The notes: generated from the letters alone by a model not told the origin. Positions 14,401 through 22,423 are shown, counted from the first letter of the stretch. The stretch: DNA of 23,163 bases from DASRQK01 sp040392005 (GCA_040392005.1 JBEBWT010000029.1:1-23163), one strand, 5' to 3'. Numbers and translations are program-made.

Positions 14401-14862
14401 ATGACTAAAAAAATTAACATACTTTATGTGGATGATGAGGTAAACAATCTTATCTCATTTAAGGCACTTTTCAGGCTGAAATATAATATTTTTATTGCTG
14501 AACGTGGCAAGGATGCTATCAAAATCCTGGAGACGGAGAATATACATGTGATCATTACCGACCAGCGCATGCCCGAAATGACGGGAGTGGAATTGCTGGA
14601 GTCTATCCTGGAACCCCATCCGGACCCCATCCGTATACTGCTTACCGGCTATGCGGATCTGAATGCAGTGATCGATGCGATCAACAAAGGCAAGATTTTT
14701 CATTACCTGAGCAAACCATGGAATGAAAAGGAACTGGACCAGACGATACAACGGGCCTATTCGCTCTACCTCCAGCGGAAGGAAGACAAGGAAACGGCTG
14801 ACAAGTTATTGGTGTCCAACGAACAGTTTGAGTTTTTGCTGCGCCAGAAATTGATTTCTTAG
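14401..14862 (+). CDS. Response regulator, REC domain with helical tail
   Basis: The 153-residue protein is a receiver domain (1-125: D11-D12, D54 in ITDQRMP, K in LSKPW) followed by a short helical, charged tail without a recognisable output domain. Its sequence parallels the REC domain of the REC-histidine kinase at 7920-9011 almost motif for motif (DDExNNLxSFKAxFR, DQRMPExTGV, a GYxD segment and a final KPW), so the two are close paralogs. It is transcribed divergently from the E1-nitroreductase operon across 160 bp. It may compete for or share the same kinase. A palindromic sequence lies shortly after its stop. Confidence 0.9.
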   Translation: MTKKINILYVDDEVNNLISFKALFRLKYNIFIAERGKDAIKILETENIHVIITDQRMPEMTGVELLESILEPHPDPIRILLTGYADLNAVIDAINKGKIFHYLSKPWNEKELDQTIQRAYSLYLQRKEDKETADKLLVSNEQFEFLLRQKLIS

Positions 14863-14892
14863 CACAGGATCGAATTGCAAACATTTCCGGGT

Positions 14893-14923
14893 TTCAATTG
14901 TATTAGTAATACATCTAATTGAA
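14893..14923. promoter_or_regulatory. Nested palindrome, operator- or attenuator-like
   Basis: TGTATTA-G-TAATACA (14899-14913) is a perfect 15-bp palindrome. It is enclosed by TTCAATT (14893-14899) and AATTGAA (14917-14923), also perfectly complementary. It ends 9 bp before the ATG of the small membrane protein. There is no T-run, so an operator is more likely than a terminator for the preceding REC gene. Confidence 0.4.
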
Positions 14924-14931
14924 AAACGGAC

Positions 14932-15240
14932 ATGGAAAATAAAAATGAAAGAAATCCGCATTTCCCCCAGGGGGATCTGAGAACGGACCACCACCTGATA
15001 CCGGAGGATTATATCGCAGGTACGGAGAACGGGATGCCGATCGTAGATCCGGTCAGTAATATCAATGGGGTCAATGATCCTGCAGTAGTGCCGGAGGTTC
15101 CCGAAGAAGTGATCCGGGAAAAAAATGACCGGCCGGCAGCGAATGTGATCAAATGGGCTATTATCATTGCCATCATTCTCATGGTCATCGTCTATTTTAT
15201 GGTATTTCATAACCAGGATGGGGTATTATCCAAGCCATAA
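14932..15240 (+). CDS. Small single-pass (tail-anchored-type) membrane protein
   Basis: I do not recognise this 102-residue protein. The first 70 residues are hydrophilic and Pro/Asp/Glu/Asn-rich, with no signal peptide. A single hydrophobic helix (about 73-91: VIKWAIIIAIILMVIVYF) lies near the C-terminus, with about 10 residues after it. This layout predicts a cytoplasmic N-terminus with a C-terminal anchor. Low-complexity acidic/proline stretches of this kind also occur in the tail of the stress SDR at 20474. The gene lies 52 bp before the GH15 gene, in the same direction, and behind a strong palindrome. It is likely a real small gene, but its function is unknown. Confidence 0.6.
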   Translation: MENKNERNPHFPQGDLRTDHHLIPEDYIAGTENGMPIVDPVSNINGVNDPAVVPEVPEEVIREKNDRPAANVIKWAIIIAIILMVIVYFMVFHNQDGVLSKP

Positions 15241-15292
15241 CCGGTTCGGCCCGCAAAGAGCCACCCTGTAAGCAACGGCACACTAAACAGCT

Positions 15293-17098
15293 ATGAGTCA
15301 AAAGCCACATACCTATACGCACGGTATCATCGGAAATTGTGCGTTCATCGCCCATATAGGGACGGATACCAATGTGTCCTGGCTCTGCTGGCCGGATTTT
15401 GACAGCTCGTTCATATTCGGGGCCTTGCTCGATCCGGATGAAGGCGGAAAATTCAATGTTCTGCCCGATACAGAATACCATAGCAGACAGTATTATATTG
15501 AAAACACGAATGTATTATGTACGGAGGTCACTACCGGGGATGGCCGGTACCGGATCATGGATTTTGCGCCCCGCTTCAGAAAAGACGATCAATACTGGAG
15601 GCCCCGCAGTTTATACCGCAAGATTGAGCCCCTCGAAGGCAACCCCTGCATCCGGATCTGCTGTGACCCCTGTGGAGATTATGGCAGGGAGAAATTTGAC
15701 CGGGAGGTCTCGGAAAATCGGATCTTATACACGTATAAAAATGAGTCACTGACCCTTGAATCAACTATTCCTGCTGCCACAATTGCGGGCACGGAAAAAC
15801 TGGCACTGGACCGTACGGTTTATCTGGCCCTGCATTATGGAGATGCCGGCGAAAATCCCACCCTGCCCCTGCCTGAATCCGCGGAACAATACCTGACGGC
15901 GACCATTGCTTATTGGCGTTCCTGGATCAAACATGCCACCATCGCCCCCTTTTGTCAGGAATTGGTAATACGTTCTGCCCTGGCACTCAAAATCCACCAG
16001 TTTGAAGACAAGGGCGCCATCATTGCCGCCAGTACCACCAGTCTGCCCGAATACCCGGGTTCCGGACGGAACTGGGATTACCGGTACTGCTGGCTCCGGG
16101 ACAGTTATTATGTGCTGACGGCCCTGATCCACATTGGCCAGTTTGAGGAAATGGAAATGTACGCCCATTATATCAACCGGATCACCCACCTCAACCCGCA
16201 ACGGCTGCAACCGCTGTACAGTATCCGGGGGGAATCCAGACTGACCGAACAGGAGCTGGATCACCTCCGGGGGTATCTGGGCAACCAGCCGGTGCGCATC
16301 GGGAATCAGGCTTATGAACACATTCAGAATGATGTTTATGGGCAGGCCATGATCGCACTGCTGCCGCTATACACCGATTACCGTTATGTTTTTAAGGAAC
16401 GTACCGATACCGGTTATTGGGTCAATTTTATCCTCGACAAGATAGAAGCGACCATCCATGAAAAAGATGCGGGTATATGGGAATTCAGGGAGATTGCCAA
16501 CCGGCATTGCTATTCCAATCTGTTTCAGTGGGCCGGTTGTGCGGCTGCCATCAAGATCGGCCGGACGCTGGGCAAAAAAGAGATTGTGGACCGGGCAGAA
16601 AGGTTGATGGAGATCGCCGCAAAATATGTGGAGCAATGCTATGATCCTTCCATTCTGGCCTACACCCATGCGGTGGATAGCTCTTCGCTGGATGCAAGTA
16701 CACTTCAACTGATCATGATGAACTACCTGGACCCGGCATCAGAAAGGGCAAAATCGCACTTGATGGCACTGGAAAAAGCGCTGAAAACCCCAGAGGGATT
16801 ATTCTACCGCTATCTGTACAAGGATGATTTCGGAAGACCCAAGTCCACCTTTCTGATCTGCGCGTTCTGGTACGTGGAGGCCTTGGCCTGTGTGGGCCGC
16901 CTGGACGAAGCGATCGAAGTTTTTCACCAGTTGAGTGCGTATAGCAATGATCTTTTGTTGTTTAGTGAGGATGTGGCCCAGGAGGATGGCAGCCAGTGGG
17001 GCAATTTTCCCCAGGCTTACAGCCATGTGGGGCTGGTCAATGCGGCCTACCGGATCGCCATGAAACTGGATAAGCCTTTATTTCTTTACCCGGGTTGA
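15293..17098 (+). CDS. Glycoside hydrolase family 15 (glucoamylase/trehalase-like)
   Basis: The 601-residue cytosolic protein (no signal peptide) is a GH15 enzyme. It has an N-terminal beta-sandwich (about 1-220; GNCAFIAHIGTDTNVSWLCWP) and a C-terminal (alpha/alpha)6 barrel starting near 230. The family signature N260-W-D-Y-R-Y-C-W-L-R-D-S is intact. Members of this bacterial branch hydrolyse alpha-glucosides by inversion, and several act as trehalases. Length matches the family. The gene is convergent with the trehalose-6-phosphate synthase/phosphatase gene and the coding ends overlap by 21 bp, so a role in trehalose turnover is likely though not proven. Glucoamylase activity on maltodextrins is the alternative. 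Confidence 0.9.
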   Translation: MSQKPHTYTHGIIGNCAFIAHIGTDTNVSWLCWPDFDSSFIFGALLDPDEGGKFNVLPDTEYHSRQYYIENTNVLCTEVTTGDGRYRIMDFAPRFRKDDQYWRPRSLYRKIEPLEGNPCIRICCDPCGDYGREKFDREVSENRILYTYKNESLTLESTIPAATIAGTEKLALDRTVYLALHYGDAGENPTLPLPESAEQYLTATIAYWRSWIKHATIAPFCQELVIRSALALKIHQFEDKGAIIAASTTSLPEYPGSGRNWDYRYCWLRDSYYVLTALIHIGQFEEMEMYAHYINRITHLNPQRLQPLYSIRGESRLTEQELDHLRGYLGNQPVRIGNQAYEHIQNDVYGQAMIALLPLYTDYRYVFKERTDTGYWVNFILDKIEATIHEKDAGIWEFREIANRHCYSNLFQWAGCAAAIKIGRTLGKKEIVDRAERLMEIAAKYVEQCYDPSILAYTHAVDSSSLDASTLQLIMMNYLDPASERAKSHLMALEKALKTPEGLFYRYLYKDDFGRPKSTFLICAFWYVEALACVGRLDEAIEVFHQLSAYSNDLLLFSEDVAQEDGSQWGNFPQAYSHVGLVNAAYRIAMKLDKPLFLYPG

Positions 17099-19333
17099 GC
17101 GGGCGGAACCTGCCTGCCGGGGCGGATCCTGTTTTACCCGGGCTGATCCCTTCCGTTGGGACAGAAAGCAAGCCAGTAACCTCCGTATGTCCTTGTAGGA
17201 AGGAACAAATAATCCCGCATGTGAGTCACCGGCACCCACTTTGATGGTAATAGCTGACTCCGGCAGTACAACGAACATATCCTCATCGGTACGATCGTCA
17301 CCCGCCGAAAACACAAAATCATACTCCTGACGCTCCAAAATCTCCAATACGGCCTGTCCCTTATTGACCGCGGCGTTGCGGACTTCAATGACCATGCTTC
17401 CTTCCAGTATCTGCAAGCCGAATGTACCCGAATAATCCTTGAGGCTCTCAAGCAATTCGTCACTGCGGATCATGCCCAGATCCTTCTGGACTTTCCGGTA
17501 ATGCCAGGCAATGGAGTAATCCTTGCGCTCCACCCCTGCACCGGGTGTCCGATGGGCAAACGACACCATCAGTTCATTGACCTGATCCTGCCAATGGTCA
17601 GACAGGCCGGGACGAACCTTCCAGTCTCCTCCGGGATCTTTTCGCCACACGCCGTGCTCTGCGACCAGGGTACAATCCATTTTTCCGAACCACTGGTTCA
17701 ATTGCTCCTGTTTGCGTCCACTGATGATGACCAGGTGATTTTTCGGATCATTCGCCAGATCCTCCAGCAATTCGTGCAGGTTTTTATCCGGAACGGCCTG
17801 TTCTGGAACCGGCTTGAATCCTACCAGCGTCCCATCATAATCCAGGATCAGCAGACGTCTCTTTGCCTGCTGGTATTGCTTCCGGATTGATTTTTCAAGC
17901 GAATTGCCTACCCTCAGCGTCTTGCGTTTTTCCTGCTCATTCTTGATTTCCTTCAGTTTTTCCAGAAAAGAGCCTGCCCAATAATGCACGTCGAAGCGGC
18001 GGACGACATCCCTCAGGGCAGACAGCCTTTCCTGCATTTCTTCCGGAGACATATCGAGCGCGGTCTCGATGGCTTCTGCCACCTGTTGGGTATCTGCGGG
18101 ATTGATCAGCAGGGCATCCACCAACTCATGCGAAGCACCTGCCAGTTCACTCAGAATCAATACTCCTGTCCCGTCGATCCGGCTGGCTACATATTCCTTA
18201 CTGACCAGATTCATCCCATCTCTCATCGAGGTGACCAGACAGACATCGGCCACGCCGTACATGGCGGCCAGTTCCCGGATGGGGAAACTCTGATAAAAAT
18301 AGACAATGGGCTGCCAGTCATAAGTACCATAACGGGCATTGATCCGCCCTACTTCCTGGTCTATACTTTTTTTAAGCGATTCGTATTGGGATACCTTATC
18401 ACGCGACGGCACCACGACCATATATAATACCACCGATTTGAGAAAACGTTCACTCCGGCCCAGAAACAGTTCAAAAGCCTTTAGCCTCTGCAGGATCCCC
18501 TTGCTGTAATCCAAACGATCAATGGATAGCATGATCTGCTGGCCGGGGAATGAATTCCGGATCATTTCCTTCGATCTCAGAACTTCCGGATCCCGTGCCA
18601 GGGCTTCAAAATGAGCAGTATCTATGCTGATAGGAAAGGAATCAACCGCTACGGTCCGGCCCTCAAACTCCAGACGTCCGGTCCGCTGGGATATTCCCAG
18701 GATACGACTGGCCGCACTGATAAAGTGCCGGACATCATCATAAGTCTGAAAGCCAAGCAGATCCGCCCCAAGCATCCCGCTCAGCAGCTCATTCCGCCAG
18801 GGGATCAGCCGGAACAATTCCTGTGAAGGAAAAGGAATGTGGAGAAAAAAGGAAATAGTCGTATCGGGCAACTGTTCCCTCAGCAATTGAGGCAACAGGA
18901 GCAATTGATAATCATGGATCCAGATGGTATCACCCGCCCCGGCATGGAGCAGGATCTGGTCCCTGAACAGCTCATTGACCCGTACATAATGGTCCCAATA
19001 TTCCGTTTCAAAATTGGAATAAGTCGAAATATAGTGGAATATGGGCCATAGAATTTCATTGGAGAACCCTTCATAGAACCCCTTGATCTGCTGTTCACTC
19101 AAAAATACCGGAACCAACCCTCCCGGCCGGAGCTGCTCTTCGATCAGATGTTCCTCTTTTTTGGTGGACACTACCAGTCCCGGCCAGCCGATCCACAGAT
19201 TGCCTTCATCACCGTGAATGGCCGAAAGACCGGTTGCCAACCCACCTTCACTGGCATGCATACTCAGTTGTCCTTCTTCCAGCACACATTTGACCGGCAA
19301 TCTGTTGGATACAATGATTGTTTTACTCTTCAT
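17078..19333 (-). CDS. Bifunctional trehalose-6-phosphate synthase/phosphatase
   Basis: The 751-residue fusion makes trehalose from a nucleotide-glucose and glucose-6-phosphate in two steps. The GT20 synthase half (1-465) shows GGLATG (30-35), WIHDYQLLLLP (138-148), DRLDYSKG (272-279; Arg and Lys bind the donor) and MRDGMNLVSKEYVA. The HAD phosphatase half (about 490-735) shows DYDGTLVGF with D498/D500, then SGRK and GDDRTDEDMF. The ATG at 19333 is chosen because the longer frame begins with TTG at 19348 inside an inverted repeat. The C-terminus carries a basic tail (about 20 residues, Arg/Lys/Gln/Pro) formed by sequence overlapping the end of the GH15 gene. It lies 59 bp downstream of the SDR gene, probably in the same stress transcript. 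Trehalose points to osmotic or desiccation protection. Confidence 0.95.
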   Translation of the reverse strand: MKSKTIIVSNRLPVKCVLEEGQLSMHASEGGLATGLSAIHGDEGNLWIGWPGLVVSTKKEEHLIEEQLRPGGLVPVFLSEQQIKGFYEGFSNEILWPIFHYISTYSNFETEYWDHYVRVNELFRDQILLHAGAGDTIWIHDYQLLLLPQLLREQLPDTTISFFLHIPFPSQELFRLIPWRNELLSGMLGADLLGFQTYDDVRHFISAASRILGISQRTGRLEFEGRTVAVDSFPISIDTAHFEALARDPEVLRSKEMIRNSFPGQQIMLSIDRLDYSKGILQRLKAFELFLGRSERFLKSVVLYMVVVPSRDKVSQYESLKKSIDQEVGRINARYGTYDWQPIVYFYQSFPIRELAAMYGVADVCLVTSMRDGMNLVSKEYVASRIDGTGVLILSELAGASHELVDALLINPADTQQVAEAIETALDMSPEEMQERLSALRDVVRRFDVHYWAGSFLEKLKEIKNEQEKRKTLRVGNSLEKSIRKQYQQAKRRLLILDYDGTLVGFKPVPEQAVPDKNLHELLEDLANDPKNHLVIISGRKQEQLNQWFGKMDCTLVAEHGVWRKDPGGDWKVRPGLSDHWQDQVNELMVSFAHRTPGAGVERKDYSIAWHYRKVQKDLGMIRSDELLESLKDYSGTFGLQILEGSMVIEVRNAAVNKGQAVLEILERQEYDFVFSAGDDRTDEDMFVVLPESAITIKVGAGDSHAGLFVPSYKDIRRLLACFLSQRKGSARVKQDPPRQAGSARSTRVKK
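17087..17150. repeat. Imperfect duplicated GC-rich sequence at the convergent gene ends
   Basis: TTACCCGGGTTGA (near 17086-17098) recurs as TTACCCGGGCTGA about 48 bp later, and GGGCGGAACCTG recurs as GGGCGGATCCTG between them. The segment CCTGCCTGCCGG resembles a common Bacteroidota intergenic palindrome. It encodes the basic tail of the TPS-TPP protein and contains the stop of the GH15 gene. Confidence 0.35.
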
Positions 19334-19347
19334 GATTATTTTCTGCA

Positions 19348-19363
19348 AATTGCGTCAGCAATT
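19348..19363. promoter_or_regulatory. Short inverted repeat upstream of TPS-TPP
   Basis: AATTGC-GTCA-GCAATT is a perfect 6-bp inverted repeat in the 59-bp spacer between the SDR stop and the TPS-TPP ATG, 15 bp from the start codon. It could be a small mRNA hairpin or an operator. Chance is possible. Confidence 0.25.
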
Positions 19364-19392
19364 CGTCGATCAGCCTCTATATCTCAATTTCC

Positions 19393-20474
19393 TTAGAAAG
19401 CAATTTTTCCACCGGTGGCGGGAATGGTCGCGCCGGATATATACGAGGATTGCGCTGAAGCCAGAAAGACAAAGATCGGTGCGATTTCTGCCGGCTGGCC
19501 CGGACGTCCCATCGGGGTATCCTGACCAAAAGTTACATGGTCAGGGAGGGTCGATGGGATCAGGGGGGTCCAAACCGGACCCGGTGCCACCGCATTGACC
19601 CGGATGCCTCTCCCTTCTTCAAGCATAATCTGTGCCATGTTGGCCGTCAGGTTCTGGATCGCTGCTTTGGTCGCCGCATATGGCAGCAATATAGAGTTGG
19701 GATGATAGGCATTGACAGAAGCGGTATTGATGATGCTGCTCCCGGGAGGCATGTGCGGGACCGTATATTTGGAAAGATAGAACAATGCATTCACATTGAC
19801 ATCAAATACTTCCCGCCATTCGTCCGAAGGGATCGATCCAAAATCCTGGTAGCTCCGCTGATAGGCCGCATTGTTTATCAGAATATCGATCCGCCCCCAG
19901 CGGTCCACGGCCCGTTTTACCATTCCTTCACAATGATACTCATCCCGGAATCCCCCGGCATCAAAAGTACATCTGCGCCTACTTTTTCGGCCCACATCTG
20001 GGTATCTTTTGCATCTTCCTCTTCATTGAGATAGGATATCAGTACATCCGCTCCTTCTCTGGCGAAGGCAATGGCGATGGCTTTGCCAATACCCGAATCT
20101 CCACCGGTGATGATGGCTTTTTTGCCGCTCAGCAAACTATTGCCCTGATAGGAATTTTCGCCGTGATCGGCCCGGGGATCCAGTTTTTTCTCTACTCCGG
20201 GCGGTGACTGCTCCTGTTTTTCAAAAGGGGGGACAGGATACTTCGTCTTGGGATCTTCTCCGGGGATCCGCTCCGTATCCTCGTCCGGGTCTCTGTTTGG
20301 GATCTGATCTGGATCCTTATTCAAACCCTGATTGGGGTCCTTGTCCAGATCCCGGTCCATATTCTGACTGCGGTCCAGCGTCCGTTCCATTCCGGGACCA
20401 TCCTCCTGTTTTCTGGTAGGGGATTGCCCACTCTTATCTCCATGGGTAGGTGGTGCATTTCTTTCGTTTTTCAT
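19393..20474 (-). pseudogene. General-stress short-chain dehydrogenase (SDR), split by a one-base frameshift
   Basis: Two overlapping frames together make one complete SDR of about 360 residues. Frame one (from the ATG at 20474) holds a hydrophilic Asp/Pro/Asn-rich tail, the family-specific segment YPVPPFEKQEQSPPG...DHGENSY and the nucleotide loop TGGDSGIGKA. It ends early after LLMPGDS. The other frame continues with FRDEYHCEGMV, NNAAYQ, the catalytic Ser/Tyr/Lys region (SVNAYHPNSILLPYAATKA) and the C-terminal IPATGGK. Adding one A on the plus strand near 19949-19951 (GAATCC to GAAATCC) restores PGDFRDE, which fits the family. It is either a real frameshift mutation or a single-base sequence error. 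SDRs of this type (YhxC/GSP39-like) are induced by general stress; the substrate is not known. It lies upstream of the trehalose gene on the same strand. Confidence 0.85.
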
Positions 20475-20598
20475 AGTGATCGTAATTAATTTTTAATAAT
20501 TAAATATCCAACTACTTGAAAAACAATCTCCCTGAAAAAAGGTTTCCGGGCAAAATACCCGATTATCCGATTAAGTACGCATATACGGCAGGGGATTT

Positions 20599-21258
20599 TT
20601 ACTTGAGCAGACCATTGAGCACTGCGAAACGGATAAGGGAAGGGGTATTTTTGGAATGGGTCTTCTCAATGAGGTTTTGCCGGTGACCTTCCACTGTCCG
20701 CTTGCTCAGGAACAGTTTTTTTGCTATTTCCATATTGGTCAGGCCCTGTCCGAGCAATTCCAATACCTCCAATTCCCGTTCCGACAGATCCAGGGTATCC
20801 GGATCGATCCGGTGTTGGGGATCCGGTGAATGACTGATCAATTTATCGACCAGCTTCATCATCATCTCTTCACACAGGTACCTGCCGCCCTTTGCCACAT
20901 GGTTGATGCAGAAGATCAATTCTTCGGAAGTCACATTTTTGACAAGATAGGCCCTGGCTCCCCGTTCAAAACAGGCCGCAACATGCAATTCACAGTTCAG
21001 CATCGTGAGGATGACCACTTTGACCGGCAATTGTCGCTCTTTCAATTCGTTGAGCAGGTTCATACCATCCACTTCCAGCATACCGAGGTCTGTAATCACT
21101 ATATCTGCCGCGGTCCCCTGCTCCAGCAGTGCCAACACTTCCCGGCCATTGCTGACTTCACCGCAGACATCCAGGTTTTTCTGGGATTCCAATAACAGCC
21201 GGATACCATTCCTCACCACCAAATGGTCCTCGGCCAATAAGATTTTGATTTTTTCCAT
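20599..21258 (-). CDS. NarL/LuxR-type response regulator
   Basis: The 219-residue DNA-binding regulator has a receiver domain (1-120: E10-D11, phospho-acceptor D57, K in YLVKN) and a C-terminal LuxR-type helix-turn-helix (about 155-215: LSERELEVLELLGQGLTNMEIAKKLFLSKRTVEGHRQNL). The residue after the phospho-Asp motif is unusual: DLGML instead of the nearly invariant D-x-x-M-P. It starts 21 nt after the stop of the sensor kinase gene, so the pair is co-transcribed. Its targets are not visible, but the stress SDR and trehalose genes immediately downstream on the same strand are candidates. Confidence 0.93.
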   Translation of the reverse strand: MEKIKILLAEDHLVVRNGIRLLLESQKNLDVCGEVSNGREVLALLEQGTAADIVITDLGMLEVDGMNLLNELKERQLPVKVVILTMLNCELHVAACFERGARAYLVKNVTSEELIFCINHVAKGGRYLCEEMMMKLVDKLISHSPDPQHRIDPDTLDLSERELEVLELLGQGLTNMEIAKKLFLSKRTVEGHRQNLIEKTHSKNTPSLIRFAVLNGLLK

Positions 21259-21279
21259 TCGTTCGGGTGCTATATAAAA

Positions 21280-22314
21280 TTAGTTCGGGGGACTTAAATA
21301 AATAAAGACAGCGGTTCCCTGACTTTTTGCCTGATTGGTTCTGATGCGCATGTAACCATTGAACATTTTGATGCGGGTGCGGATATTTTTGATACCCGTC
21401 CCATCCGCAATGCACTGGGCGACATTTTTTCCAAATCCTTTTCCATTGTCGGTCACCTGAATGTATATTTTTCCTTTTCGTTCTGCAATCCGGATCAGCA
21501 CCTGATCCGCTCCGGCGTGCTTCATGGCATTGTTCAGCAATTCCTGGACAATGCGGTAAACCGCCAGTTGCATATTGCCCGGCAGATGATCCACCACGTC
21601 CTGTACCAGAGCCAGGACCTGGAAACCCGGCAATGAGAACCGGCCGGCCATCGCATGGATGGATTGGGTCAGGCCAAATTCATTCAGGCCCGACGGATAC
21701 AGTTCCATCGAAATATTCCTGATCTGCTGGATGGCATCATTCAGCATTTTCTTGATCGTGACAAACAGTTCCCGTTCCCCATGCTGCATAATATAATACT
21801 GCAGGTTGAGCCGGATCCCGTACAGCAACTGCGCAACGCTGTCATGAAGGGCACTCCCAATGGTCATTCTCTCCTCTTCCTGCGTTTCCACAATGATCTT
21901 GTGGCGCTGCAATTGCAGATCCGAAGCATTGTTCTCCGGAGGTTCTTCATGGTTAAATAATAATATACAGTAATAGGTGCCGGCATCGGCTTCACGATAA
22001 CGTTTTAGGTAGCTTCTGACTTTCCAGACCGAATGATCTTTCAGGATAAATCCCAGGGTCAGGTATTCGGTGGTGGATTCGAACCGCTCATTCTGCATAA
22101 GGGAGTTGAGCAGGCTGCCACTTTCTTCTTCGAGTAATCCAAACAGGTCCCGGCCGGCCACTCCGGTGACCGGCAAACGGATCATGTTCTTCAATCTGCG
22201 GTTGATCCGGGTAATGTTAAAATGCTGATCGGTCAGGATCATCCCGAAAGGACCTTCGTCAAAAAACTGATCAAACCTCAGCGAATCTTTTCCGGGTTGT
22301 TCTTTAAATAGCAA
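21280..22314 (-). CDS. PAS-domain sensor histidine kinase (HisKA_3, NarX/DesK-type)
   Basis: The 344-residue kinase has no membrane segment and is probably cytosolic. A PAS domain spans about 15-125 (FDEGPFGMILTDQHFNITRINRR). The HisKA_3 dimerisation region carries H157 in EEERMTIGSALHDSVAQLLYG, and the HATPase_c domain (about 235-342) has the N box LLNNAMKHA and TDNGKGFG with GIKNIRTRI. These are the marks of kinases that phosphorylate LuxR-type regulators, fitting the regulator downstream. The start is TTG at 22314; an AGGAG lies 8 nt before it and no suitable ATG exists, which decides the start. The 5' region holds a G6/C7 hairpin about 30 nt upstream. The PAS ligand is unknown. Confidence 0.92.
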   Translation of the reverse strand: MLFKEQPGKDSLRFDQFFDEGPFGMILTDQHFNITRINRRLKNMIRLPVTGVAGRDLFGLLEEESGSLLNSLMQNERFESTTEYLTLGFILKDHSVWKVRSYLKRYREADAGTYYCILLFNHEEPPENNASDLQLQRHKIIVETQEEERMTIGSALHDSVAQLLYGIRLNLQYYIMQHGERELFVTIKKMLNDAIQQIRNISMELYPSGLNEFGLTQSIHAMAGRFSLPGFQVLALVQDVVDHLPGNMQLAVYRIVQELLNNAMKHAGADQVLIRIAERKGKIYIQVTDNGKGFGKNVAQCIADGTGIKNIRTRIKMFNGYMRIRTNQAKSQGTAVFIYLSPPN

Positions 22315-22343
22315 AAGTCAATCTCCTACATAATAGTTAGTAC

Positions 22344-22375
22344 GGGGGGATGAACAGCATTAACCTGTCCCCCCC
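22344..22375. promoter_or_regulatory. G/C-run hairpin in the leader of the PAS kinase gene
   Basis: On the plus strand GGGGGG (22344-22349) and ACAG (22354-22357) pair with CTGT (22365-22368) and CCCCCCC (22369-22375) around a CATTAAC loop, with a 4-base bulge. It lies between the candidate small gene and the kinase, about 30 nt before the kinase TTG start. It could terminate, attenuate or stabilise the leader transcript. There is no T-run on the minus strand. Confidence 0.4.
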
Positions 22376-22397
22376 ATCCACTAATAACCATTTTGAA

Positions 22398-22412
22398 GCA
22401 AAATTGTTTTGC
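22398..22412. terminator. Small AT-rich hairpin after the candidate peptide gene
   Basis: GCAAAA-TTG-TTTTGC is a perfect 6-bp inverted repeat 12 bp beyond the stop of the minus-strand small ORF. It lacks a clear T-tract and is weak, so it is a possible but unproven terminator. Confidence 0.2.
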
Positions 22413-22423
22413 AAGGGCCCTGA

